Of a stretch of 55,000 nucleotides of DNA, positions 1-8,655 are shown piece after piece. The notes under the pieces are model-generated. The model did no database searches, had not been told where the DNA came from, and saw nothing but the letters and a program-made list of their open reading frames with translations. The position numbers and the translations under genes were made by a program. Origin of the DNA: Botryococcus braunii (lineage: Eukaryota; Chlorophyta; Trebouxiophyceae); assembly GCA_002005505.1 (NCBI GenBank), contig KV908415.1:151752-206751 (forward strand), written 5' to 3'. How positions within the stretch are numbered: the first letter of the stretch is position 1; every line of letters starts with the position of its first letter.

Positions 1-2534
1 CTCGGGGTGAGGGAGTTGCGCAGCACGTCCGCCGTCGGGCCCGCGCATGGTTGGATGGGGATATTGATGGCCTCATTGATGAACTCTTGGCCACCGCGCC
101 TGCCGCAACTGCCCCACCCCGCCCATTAGACGATGCGGCGCTTGCCGCTCGCGTCTTGCGCAAGGTTGCAGATGGCCATTTATCAGCGGCTGTTCGAATG
201 TTGGAGCCAGCCACCATCGCCCCAGCCACGCCTGACACATGTGCTGCATTGGCAGCCATTCATCCTATCCGACCGCTTCCCGTTGGCGCCCCGCCTGCGC
301 AGGCCCCTTACCGTGCCCAAGTGGAGGAAGTCTTGGCTGCCCTCAAGACCTTCCCACCTGGTACCGCTGGCGGGCGGGACGGCTTGACCCCATTACATAT
401 AAAACATGCCTTCTCTGTAGGTGGCTCAGACCTCTTATTGGACAGCCTCCTTGGCGTGGTCAATCGGGCCTTAGCTGGGGATGTTCCCCCTCCCTTGCGA
501 TCTTATTGGGCCAGCGCTCCCATCACCCCTCTCTTGAAGCCCAATGGGGGTATCCGGCCCATTGCAGTGGGGCTCACCCTGCGCCGTCTGGTTTCCAAGA
601 TAGCTGTTGCAGCCGTCTTGCCCGCTGTCAGTGAGTATTTGCAGCCACACCAAGTTGGGGTTGGAGTCCGAGGGGGTGCAGAAGGCCTCGTCCATGCCCT
701 CAACCGCTTGGTGGCACACCAGCAAGATTCCCCCGACCTCGTCGTTGTCAGCTTGGACTTCCAAAATGCTTTCAATACGGTCGACCGCAACCGCATGCTT
801 GGGGAAGTCGCCCTCCATTGCCCCAGCATCTGGCAGTATGTGGCGACGACGTACGGCTGCGCGGCCCATCAGTATGTTGGGCCCCATGTCGTGGACTCCA
901 CAACAGGGGTCCAGCAAGGGGACCCCCTCTCTCCGCTGCTTTTTGCGCTCACTGTCCAGCCACTCCTCCTTGACCTTCATCGGGAGTGTCCCGACGTACA
1001 CCAAGGGTGGTATCTGGATGACGGCACGTTTGTTGGTCCCGTGCCCGCAGCGCAGCAGGCAGTCCAGTTGGTTGTTGACCGGGCCCCCGCATATGGCTTG
1101 AGCTTCAACCCTCACAAGTGCCGTGTGTGGTCGCCGCGCCCGAACCGTCAGCATTTGGATGGGTTCCCTCTGGGCTTCGTCAATGAAACTCGTGCTGGTT
1201 TGATAGTGTTGGGGGCAGCGGTCACCGTGTCAGTCGAGTACGCGGCTTCGGTAGCCCAGGCGCACGTTGATGCCGTGGCAGCCTCGCTCCAGCGTTTGCC
1301 GATTCTCCGCCACCCCCAAGCCGAGCTTCTCTTGCTTCGCAGTTGCCTTGGGACCTGCAAGGTGGTTTTCACAGCTCGGACCATGCCGCCAGCTGCAGCT
1401 GCGCAAGCTTTGGTGACCTTTGATATGCTCCAAACCCAGGTCCTCCAATCCATTGTCACAGCTGGTGGTGGTGGTTTTGGCCCTTTGCAGCAAACCTTGG
1501 CTGGCTTGCCTATTGCCCAGGGGGGTCTAGGGGTCACTAAGGCCACTTCCCTTCTGCCTTGTGCCTATCTCGCCTCCGTCACGCAGACCGCCCCCCTCCA
1601 GGACCGCCTTCTGGGGACATCCACTGCCCCTCTTGTCCCCGCTGCCCTAGCTGCCAAGGCTGACTACTGCGCCCTTGTTCCTGATTTCGATGCGGCGCTC
1701 TTCGAGGATCCGGATTTTGTCCGCAGCAAAGTGCAAGCCCGGCTGTCCAAACCCTTGTCTCACCGCGCATACCGGGAGGTTCTTGATGACCCTGCTCGCT
1801 CGGATCGCGACCGTGCTGTGCTCCGATCTCTTACACAGCCGGGAGCGTCTGATTGGCTGCTGGCTCTCCCAGTTCCCCATTTGCAGCAGACCATGCCCCC
1901 AGAGTCGTTCCGCTGCCGCCTTCAATACCAGCTCTTGATCCCCATTTTCCAGCCTGGCTCCCAATGCCCGTGCTGCTTGAGGGAGTTGGATGTCTGGGGC
2001 GACCACGCGGTCCACTGCACCTCAGGGGGGGATGTTGCCATTGTCGGCCGACATTACTCCGTTCGTAACGGGCTGGACGCGGTCCTTACCTCAGCTCGTC
2101 AGCGGGTCACCCGGGAACCCGCCTTTCCCACCCCTGTCCCTGGCCAGGAGCGCCGTCGCGCAGACCTCCGCCTCCATGCGTGGGAGGAGGGACGTGACCT
2201 TTATATCGACATCGTTGGCTCTTCCCCACTCACAGTTGCCAACTTGCTGCACTTCGTGCCGGGTGGGGCCGCCGCGCGCGCTGCCCAAGACAAGCAGACC
2301 CGCTATGCTGTCTTGTTGTCGCGTCAGCAGCCGCCTGTGGCTTTCCAAGCCTTCGCCTTTGAAACATTTGGAGGGTTGCATGCTGATGCGCTGGCCTTGT
2401 TGCAGAGGCTCCAGGGGCTTTTGAACCAAGCCATCATTGCTCAAGAAGATGTGGAGGGATATTTTGTCATTCGTCGGGTCAGTTTCATCATTGCGGCGGC
2501 TGTGGGTCGCCAGCTGGCCGCTCGCCGGGTGTGA
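1..2534 (+). CDS. Non-LTR retrotransposon polyprotein (RT plus restriction-like endonuclease), 5' end outside window
   Basis: The reading frame is open from base 3, so the real start lies left of the window; the first possible TTG at 51 is not a start I trust. Counting residues from 51: RT fingers near 165-185 (motif RPIAVG), palm motif A near 233-248 (LDFQNAFNTVDR), motif B near 288-300 (GVQQGDPLSPLL) and the catalytic YLDD near 324. A CCHC-like knuckle lies near 639-656 (CPCC, then GDHAVHC). A PD-(D/E)XK-type restriction-like endonuclease follows near 702-724 (RRADLRL, then DLYIDIVG). The order RT, knuckle, nuclease is that of R2/CRE-type elements, which nick the target and prime reverse transcription from it. 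Dualen/RandI elements of green algae carry the same C-terminus plus an upstream APE nuclease, which cannot be excluded here. No frameshift or stop is seen across 2.5 kb, so this copy may be young. Confidence 0.9.
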   Translation, partial: RGEGVAQHVRRRARAWLDGDIDGLIDELLATAPAATAPPRPLDDAALAARVLRKVADGHLSAAVRMLEPATIAPATPDTCAALAAIHPIRPLPVGAPPAQAPYRAQVEEVLAALKTFPPGTAGGRDGLTPLHIKHAFSVGGSDLLLDSLLGVVNRALAGDVPPPLRSYWASAPITPLLKPNGGIRPIAVGLTLRRLVSKIAVAAVLPAVSEYLQPHQVGVGVRGGAEGLVHALNRLVAHQQDSPDLVVVSLDFQNAFNTVDRNRMLGEVALHCPSIWQYVATTYGCAAHQYVGPHVVDSTTGVQQGDPLSPLLFALTVQPLLLDLHRECPDVHQGWYLDDGTFVGPVPAAQQAVQLVVDRAPAYGLSFNPHKCRVWSPRPNRQHLDGFPLGFVNETRAGLIVLGAAVTVSVEYAASVAQAHVDAVAASLQRLPILRHPQAELLLLRSCLGTCKVVFTARTMPPAAAAQALVTFDMLQTQVLQSIVTAGGGGFGPLQQTLAGLPIAQGGLGVTKATSLLPCAYLASVTQTAPLQDRLLGTSTAPLVPAALAAKADYCALVPDFDAALFEDPDFVRSKVQARLSKPLSHRAYREVLDDPARSDRDRAVLRSLTQPGASDWLLALPVPHLQQTMPPESFRCRLQYQLLIPIFQPGSQCPCCLRELDVWGDHAVHCTSGGDVAIVGRHYSVRNGLDAVLTSARQRVTREPAFPTPVPGQERRRADLRLHAWEEGRDLYIDIVGSSPLTVANLLHFVPGGAAARAAQDKQTRYAVLLSRQQPPVAFQAFAFETFGGLHADALALLQRLQGLLNQAIIAQEDVEGYFVIRRVSFIIAAAVGRQLAARRV

Positions 2535-2600
2535 CTCATTGCTTGAAACATTGGGGTTTGGGTCCCTGAACATTGGGCTGGTCTTTTTTACTCCACTCTT
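2535..2600 (+). other. 3' UTR of the non-LTR element
   Basis: This short segment after the TGA is shared, with mismatches, with 17208-17290, where it again follows the same C-terminal codons. It ends near CTTGTAAACAAG, where similarity fades. No poly(A) tail is visible, as is common for R2-like elements. Confidence 0.6.
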
Positions 2601-2883
2601 GTAAACAAGGAAGATTCCATGGGCTGGAATTAGGCAGGCACGTGCAGACAACCCGGAGGCGGTGACTTGGCTCATAGAAAAAGGAAGATGGGGGCAAGAG
2701 CCCTAAACTCCCACCCCACTACTCCCATGGCCCATGTACAGTACGGGATGTACTTGAAAAAAAGTTTTAAGTGTGCATGACCCGGCACACGCGGAGACGA
2801 GATTATGTAAGCACCACCAATACTCCCCGTGGCCCCCATACATACACGACGTTTCTTTGTCTCCACCCAGCATAACCAAGCCC

Positions 2884-2961
2884 TTGAAGAAAAGCACAGA
2901 CAGACCAATGTGCATACAATTGCAATTGTATGCACATTGGTCTGTCTGTGCTTTTCTTCAA
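2884..2961. repeat. Perfect 78-bp palindrome (39-bp arms, no spacer)
   Basis: The left arm 2884-2922 is the exact reverse complement of the right arm 2923-2961, with the centre at CAATTG|CAATTG. Flanks outside the arms do not pair well. It could be a templated fold-back duplication, a hairpin-RNA precursor, or a read/assembly fold-back artefact. Confidence 0.95.
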
Positions 2962-3861
2962 TGGTTACAATTGGTTCCTGGTTTGTTGTGGCCACAACCA
3001 ACCATTGGCGACCCCGTCATCTGGGTGGATCCACAGCATCCCCAGCAACCTGCGGATGTACACGGAGACGGAGACGTTGTATAGAAGTGAAGGTGGTGTT
3101 CCCCAACAGGGCAATGATTACACTAGGATATCAGTAAGTACACAGTTATAATAGTGAGAACTGGTATTGTAACGTGCCCATCGGTCATGTCTCCACCGTA
3201 CCTGTGTCCATAGGTTTGGGTGGGAATTCTGATTGCAGATGTGATCAGTATCTGAACCAGAATCCCGTGTATGTGGATGCAAGTCAGTAGTGTGTTTTTG
3301 TTTCTTGGCAATACCCTCTTTATGCATTCATGCGAATGTAAGTGTCAGTCAAACTAGCTTTTGGCAGTATGTATGAACCATAAAAACCCTTATGTTAGAC
3401 AGGGTCAAAACAGAGTAAACAGGAAGGATGTATGCACTGCAAATATTCGGGACAGAGTTTCGTTTGGTTGACTGTGTAGTGACAGATCCTCCCCAACACT
3501 AAAGTACCCATATGACTCTCAGTCTTGTCCTCCGTAACCGGAAAAAACATACATGCTGGATACGATAGCAAGGAACTGAATAGCACGACAAATTATATGG
3601 AAAGGCGCGCTATTCGGAGGTGCACTGTGGCTCCGGTAGCCAGGTTGACCACCGCCATCATCCGGGGCAGGCAGGAAAGACAGGTTTCCTCGGTACATTA
3701 ACCAACACGAGCGACATAAAGTTGAAGGGGTCCACACCTGCACCAGACAGAGCTCCTGGTCAGCGGTCTGCGTGGACTGGGAGGTCCACGAACCGTGAGC
3801 AGTGGAAGTACGGTGGGCGAGCTGATCCGTGCACGTGCCGAAGGGGAGTAAAGGGCGGGGC

Positions 3862-3970
3862 AAATGTTGACTATTAGCTAATAATCTATAGCTGCCTAGG
3901 GCATGGGGCGGAACGAATGTTGATTATGAGCTAATAATGTTCAGCTGTATCTGCCTAGGGCATGGGGCGT
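3862..3970. repeat. Two-copy direct repeat of about 55 bp
   Basis: Two adjacent imperfect copies share AATGTTGA, AGCTAATAAT and GCCTAGGGCATGGGGCG; the first ends near 3909 and the second near 3970. No coding content. Confidence 0.7.
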
Positions 3971-4006
3971 ATGTAGGCACATGGTAGGGAAAGGAAAGGA
4001 AGAACT

Positions 4007-4007
<1 letters not shown>

Positions 4008-4045
<38 letters not shown>
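4008..4045. repeat. T38 homopolymer
   Basis: An uninterrupted run of 38 T. On the minus strand it could be the poly(A) tail of a retroposed sequence lying to its right, but no such body or target duplication was identified. Confidence 0.9.
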
Positions 4046-4048
<3 letters not shown>

Positions 4049-4371
4049 TGGACGGGAGTCGGCGGATCATATGAGAAAGACGCAAACGCCGGGAGGTAGT
4101 ACCATAGGGCGTTCAAGGTGCAAGTGCACCACCAAAGCGGGCTTCGAATGTTCTTCGGAGTACTTGTGGTTTCTGTCCTAAAAAGGGGGCGCCTGTAGAG
4201 CGCCTTATAAAGTCTTCGTAAGATAACGTTAGCCGGGTATCCTGCCAGTCTAAACCGATGGTAGAAGTCCACGGTCGCCATAGGCTGTGTACGTACATGT
4301 ATGGCAGCCGACCCCTTGACTTAGCCGCTTGGAGGTAGGTCTGTCAGACCGTCCATGACGTCCCATAAGCT

Positions 4372-4863
4372 CTGAGTGTTGTGGTGGCTATAAGCAGTAA
4401 GAATTAAAATCAGTGGCTGACATTGGCCACAGACCCAGGCTCTGATCTCCCTAGTGGTCTGGTAAAGTGTTGAGAACCCGCACTGTGGGGTGGTCCTCCC
4501 TCCCCCCCTCTTCCCACAACCCCAATCTCAATCCCCTGGGGGTCTGGAGAAGAGGTCCTAGTTGTGGTGGTTATAAGTATCAATCGGTACAGAGAGTGGG
4601 TGACAGTGGCCCCAAACCCGCGGGCCCGGGCGCTGGTCCCCCGGCGTGACGGCCGGAGACACTAGTTGCCGCTATTGCCCGCCCCCCCCCCCCCCCGTTT
4701 TGCTATAAGCATGAAGAATAAAAATCAGTGGCTGGCATTGGCCACAAGCCCGTTTGATAAAGTGTTGCGGACCCTCGCTGTGGGTCCCCACCCCCCCCCC
4801 CAAAAAAAATAAAAAATAAAAAAAAAATCCCCCATCGCCATCCGGTGGGGGTCTGTAATAGAT
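4372..4863. repeat. Alternating A/B tandem repeat array, left part
   Basis: Two related modules alternate. Module A (near 4376 and 4703) carries GGCTATAAGCAGTAAGAA or a close variant, then AATCAGTGGCTG, then TAAAGTGTTG and a C-tract. Module B (near 4560) carries GGTTATAAGTATCAAT, GAGAGTGGGTGACAGTGG and GGAGACACTAGTTG, then a C-tract. The array continues on the far side of the gypsy-1 insertion at 16174. Each module ends in a poly-C run of variable length. Confidence 0.75.
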
Positions 4864-4868
4864 GTCAT
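4864..4868. repeat. Target site duplication GTCAT, left, of gypsy-1 outer
   Basis: GTCAT directly precedes the 5' LTR and is repeated exactly at 16169-16173 directly after the 3' LTR. Confidence 0.9.
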
Positions 4869-5128
4869 TGTAGCATTTCCTAGGGTATAATGCTCTAGTA
4901 TGGTCCTTGGCATTGCTCTTTGACTTGCCATGTGATCTGGATTCGCAGTACAACCTCGCTCAAGTAGTTCGCTCGGTTGCCCGACTACGCGTCTGTAGCA
5001 GTACCGTATAATTCAATCCACCCTGGGTTTAAGAGTACGCTTGCGAATCAATCATGAAACACTCTTTCGTTGCACACCACGAACGTCTCACTGTCTCATA
5101 AAACCTCTTCCGCTTAGTTAACGCTACA
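4869..5128 (+). repeat. 5' LTR of gypsy-1 outer
   Basis: 260 bp, starts TGTAGCATTT and ends AACGCTACA, so it carries 6-bp inverted termini. It matches 15908-16168 with about six differences. Confidence 0.95.
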
Positions 5129-5129
5129 G

Positions 5130-5141
5130 TGGTATCGGCGA
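5130..5141 (+). promoter_or_regulatory. Putative primer-binding site of gypsy-1 outer
   Basis: TGGTATCGGCGA begins one base after the LTR; the same site is present in the inner copy at 12353-12364 on the minus strand. The leading TGGTATC fits the 3' end of initiator tRNA-Met, but the following bases do not, so the primer tRNA is unresolved. Confidence 0.65.
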
Positions 5142-5578
5142 TCTGGTTGATGGGCCATTTTTCATGGTAAATCGCCTCAGGTATGAGCGCGAGTCTGAGA
5201 TGGGCCCATATCGATCGAAGGTGCTTGGTGCACGTGTTTGAGGCCCCACGGGAGTGGCCACGTGATCAGGCACAGTGCGAAGGGGGGGATTCGGTGATCG
5301 GTGGCGATAATCGCGGGACGTATGCGCGGTATATCTCTTTCCCGGGCGGCCAGGCGGGCCGCTGTAGGAGGGCCTAAGAATGGAGTACGAGCGAGGACGC
5401 TCGGTTCTTAGGTGGGGAGAGATGTTGTGCGGAGCAGATCGGGCCTGGTCACCCCGATCCGGCTCTGGTACATAAGCGGGCGACTAATCGTACAATTACC
5501 TTGGTACTTTTAGCCGATCGGTTAGAACTCGGACTCTGGGTCGAGTCGGTCGAGGGTTCGATCCCCAGGCACAACATC
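5142..5578. mobile_element. 437-bp insertion in the leader of gypsy-1 outer, with tRNA-like 3' end
   Basis: The inner copy reads straight from the PBS into CAAGGATTAG. The outer copy has this extra segment between TGGTATCGGCGA (5130-5141) and TGGTATCCCGA (5579-5589), which look like an imperfect 11-12 bp target duplication. Its last ~70 bases contain an A-box-like TAGCCGATCGG, a GACTC/GAGTC stem and a B-box-like GGTTCGATCC. The D-arm does not pair, so it is not a good tRNA gene. The tRNA-like part is at the 3' end and in + orientation, the reverse of a normal SINE layout. Confidence 0.55.
5510..5576 (+). other. tRNA-like sequence (degenerate)
   Basis: A-box-like and B-box-like motifs have tRNA spacing and there is a central 5-bp stem. 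The acceptor and D stems cannot be paired convincingly. I read it as tRNA-derived rather than a functional tRNA. Confidence 0.4.
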
Positions 5579-5646
5579 TGGTATCCCGACAAGGATTAGT
5601 TCCTTGTCGTTCGTTCGTGGTGCGTTTCTTTTCCTTTCGGATTGTG

Positions 5647-6184
5647 ATGTCTCGGCATCCTCGTTCGGGTTCAAGGGCTCGTGCACCTAGTCCTGGCATC
5701 GCAGAGCCAGATCCATCCATAGATCTTCTTGCTTATGTATATGTAGATCGTTCATGGGTAGATCCTCGTTGTATGCTTAGGCGTTTGGTAGATATCGGTG
5801 CCCTGCTCAAAGGAGCCGTTGCATTAGGATCTAGTGTTCCGTCGCATTCCACTCCAGTTGATACCGCTCAGAGCATTTCAGAGGGACTTGAGATATTAAT
5901 TCAGTGCTCTCTCGCGCAACCAGCCCATACCAACGGCAACTCCGGCATCGGCTACAGCCTCGTCAGGTTCAGGGAAGCCCTCGCTCAAGTTGCCAGACCC
6001 ATCTGTATTCGAGGGAGATCCAATGAAGTTGGATCCTTGGCTTATGCAGACTGAAATGTGTTTGGGGACCTACGATGTAGGCTTGGCATCCGCTCGGTCC
6101 GTGGAGGTGGCTACGACGTTCTTCCGTTGCTTCCAATTACACCTTGAGTTGAGAAAACACTTTCAAAAATCAAATACAACTTGA
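5647..6184 (+). pseudogene. gag of gypsy-1 outer, frameshifted
   Basis: The frame opens with ATG at 5647 (MSRHPRSGSRARAPSP) and matches the inner-copy gag at 12295-11771. Near 5930 the outer copy has an indel: the downstream part (FEGDPMKLDPWLMQTEMCLG) continues in another frame from about 5990 to 6184. Even in the inner copy the protein is only about 174 residues, with no CCHC knuckle visible and no major homology region that I can name. Retrotransposon Gag proteins normally form the particle and carry a nucleocapsid knuckle, so this gag appears truncated in both copies. Confidence 0.7.
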
Positions 6185-6230
6185 TTTGTCGGACTTCTTT
6201 GGTATTACAGCAGTGTGAGGCCTGTTTCAG

Positions 6231-7633
6231 ATGTCTGCCAACTGTTCATTGACCCAGTATGGGATTCCTGTTTTGTATGGGCTTGGTAATCTGCAGGATT
6301 TCTTTCACAGTTGTTGCCATTCTTTCATGTCCCATATTGTGGATGGGCATGGTTTGTGTAGAGAGTTTCAGACATCCCCCCATGCCAGTGACTTGATCAA
6401 TCCTGTGTGCATGTATAAGAGAGATGCAGCTCCTCACCTTCTTTCTAGTGATGCTCATGTTGTCTTATTTGTTGATGGTAGTAACAGGGAGTGTACTGTT
6501 AGCCAGCTTGTGTCACAGCTACTGCCAGGTACTAGATTGACTGTGCTCTCTTGCCTGAGCCACTGTGAACAGGTGCTGGAAGGGACTACACAACAACAGT
6601 CTCATGATGTATTGCTCTCGGCTTCTGTTTTGGATGCACTGGGTCTTACTTCCACCTTTAAGAGCTCACCCCACTGCAGTTCCCATACAGGCTTGCCCTT
6701 ATATCGTTGCCTGGTACAGACTGGTTGTCTCAGTGTGAAGGAGAAACCCCTGCCCGCAACTTCTTTTGACTCTTTTGTTCAGCTTGACAGTAGACACATT
6801 GTGAATGGTCTTGATCTTTCCTCCACTTGCATAGAGTTTGAGGGAATTCTTGCTAGTAGACCTGTCAGGATTTTGTTGGACAGTGGAGCCTCTGCAAATT
6901 TTATTGATGATAAACTTGTGCAGGAGCTTGCCCTTCCCACTGTGCCTTTGAATTCACATGTTACTGTGAGAGTGGCTGATGGTAGGACATCTGTGGTAGG
7001 ACATAGTGTGTCAACTGACCTGACTGTTGGGACCTTGGGTTTTGGAGTCACGAGCCTCCCTACTGAGTTGACCTACTATGATCTTGTCTTGGGCAAACCT
7101 TGTTTAACTGCTTTTAACCCAATTGTGAATTGGAAATTGAATGCTGTGTCTCTGGTTCATGCTAATAAAACACACGTACTTTTGGGGTGTCAGAGGTCAG
7201 GCATGCCTGGGTATGTGATCTCATCCATGGAAGTGGAAGAGATGGTGAAGTTCGGTGAATCAGTGTACATTATTCAACTGAATGCAGTGACTGACAATGT
7301 TTCAGATACTGATGCATACAATGTGCCAGAGTTGGAGCAGCTTTTGCAGGAATTTAAGGATGCACTGTCTGGACTTCCTGAAGGCCTCCCTCCTTCTCGT
7401 GCTGGAGACCACCACATCAGATTGGAGCCGGACGCAACTCCTCCAGCCCCCCGCATATATCCACTGTCTGGAGCCCAGCTTGCTGAGCTACGTGCACAGT
7501 TGCAGGAGCTCCTTGAGAGGGGGTTCATCCGCCCATCGACATCACCATTTGGTGCACCCATCTTATTTGTTCCCAAAAAGGATGGTGGATGGCGTTTATG
7601 CATTGACTACAGGGCCTTCAATAGGATTACTGA
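6231..7633 (+). pseudogene. Protease and start of RT of gypsy-1 outer, split by insertion
   Basis: From ATG 6231 the frame is open to the insertion point. Residues 1-200 form an N-terminal region with no recognised domain. A retropepsin is centred on residue 220 (LLDSGASANFID), with the flap-distal DLVLGKPCLTAFNP near residue 285. The RT N-terminus follows: HHIRLEPDATPP, then GFIRPSTSPFGAPILFVPKK and WRLCIDYRAFNRIT. At 7634 the reading enters the LTR of the minus-strand inner copy and ends at a stop inside it; the RT resumes at 12627. Protease cleaves the polyprotein and RT copies the genomic RNA. The insertion separates RT from most of its catalytic core, so no functional enzyme is expected. 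Confidence 0.9.
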
Positions 7634-7894
7634 TGTAGCGTTAACTAAGCGGAAGAGGTTTTTATGAGACAGTGAGACGTTCGTGGTGTGCAACGAAAGA
7701 GTGTTACATGATTGATTCGCAAGCGTACACTTAAACCCAGGGTGGATTGAATTATACTGTACTGCCACAGACGCGTAGTCGGGCAACCGAGCGAACTACT
7801 TGAGCGAGGTTGTACTGCGAATCCAGATCACATGGCAAGTCAAAGAGCAATGCCAAGGACCATACTAGAGCATTATACCCTAGGAAATGCTACA
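7634..7894 (-). repeat. 3' LTR of gypsy-1 inner (minus strand)
   Basis: 261 bp, bounded by TGTAGC and GCTACA, identical by eye to 12366-12626. Confidence 0.95.
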
Positions 7895-8655
7895 TGCCCT
7901 CCCCCTTGGCATAAGCTATGAGATGTTGTTTATGGCAATGGGGCCACAAACGTAAGACAGGGGCATCACGAACCCTGCTTACTGTAACTATAGACAATCA
8001 CACCTCCTATAGTTACGAAACAACGCAAGTCAGAGGATGAAGTCCACAAAGCAAGTTAGCACGACACAGACGAGGGACTCATCTGCTCAATGCTCGAATA
8101 CCTTAACATTCTAAGGACTATCGTCTGCAAGGCGGATCCTCTAACTTAGGGGACGAACTCTCTAGACAGCACTCACACCAGTGATGAAACAATTAGGTTG
8201 AGTCATTAGACTAGCACTTGTCCAAACCTTAGGTCCAGTTACCCTGCACTGCAGTGTAACCTTCGCTTGAGGTGGCTTTCCAACTAAAGGCATAAGGCAT
8301 ATCGTCTAGAGCAGCAAGCTATACACAACTAACTGCCACATAGTGTATCTCATGGGTAAGATACCAAAGCAAGTTACTCATGCACGGAACTACAATTTGC
8401 AGCTACACTGCCACAGCAAGTGCATCACAAAATGGAGCCGTGGGTCAGGAAACATAACCCATGCAAAACAATTAACCAAGAGACATGCATGCAAGTCCCA
8501 ATTCACGAATCCCCCTCCCAGACCCTTCCACCCTCCCTCCCTCCCTCCCAGATCCAAGCTGGCTGGTGTTGAAGCTCCAAGGGTCATCAGCCGCAAGTGG
8601 CTGGAAAAGTCTCAAGCCGCAAATGGCTTAATCAAGGGATGCCCGCAAGTGGGAC
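7895..8655 (-). other. 3' non-coding region of gypsy-1 inner
   Basis: About 760 bp between the chromodomain stop and the LTR, matching the outer copy at 15135-15907. It contains a purine tract on the minus strand (7897-7907) next to the LTR, the polypurine tract that primes plus-strand synthesis, and a stem-loop at 7984-8016. No ORF is supported here. Confidence 0.8.
7984..8016 (-). other. Stem-loop in gypsy-1 inner 3' region
   Basis: The 10-bp arms GTAACTATAG and CTATAGTTAC are separated by 13 bases. The same hairpin is at 15786-15818 in the outer copy, so it is a feature of the family. Confidence 0.7.

Larger units (their letters stand above)
2601..4371. other. Non-coding stretch, no gene seen
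   Basis: Only short unsupported frames are present. It holds the palindrome at 2884-2961, a short direct repeat at 3862-3970 and the T tract at 4008-4045. No coding similarity was recognised on either strand. Confidence 0.6.

Noticed and set aside
471..1154. Minus-strand frames opposite the non-LTR RT ORF and the many antisense frames opposite gag-pol genes
   Set aside because: Shadows of the sense coding frames with no domain of their own.
4008..4045. Poly(A) tail of a minus-strand processed pseudogene
   Set aside because: No coding body or target duplication found to the right of the T tract.
5510..5576. Functional tRNA gene
   Set aside because: A- and B-box-like motifs are present but D and acceptor stems do not pair.
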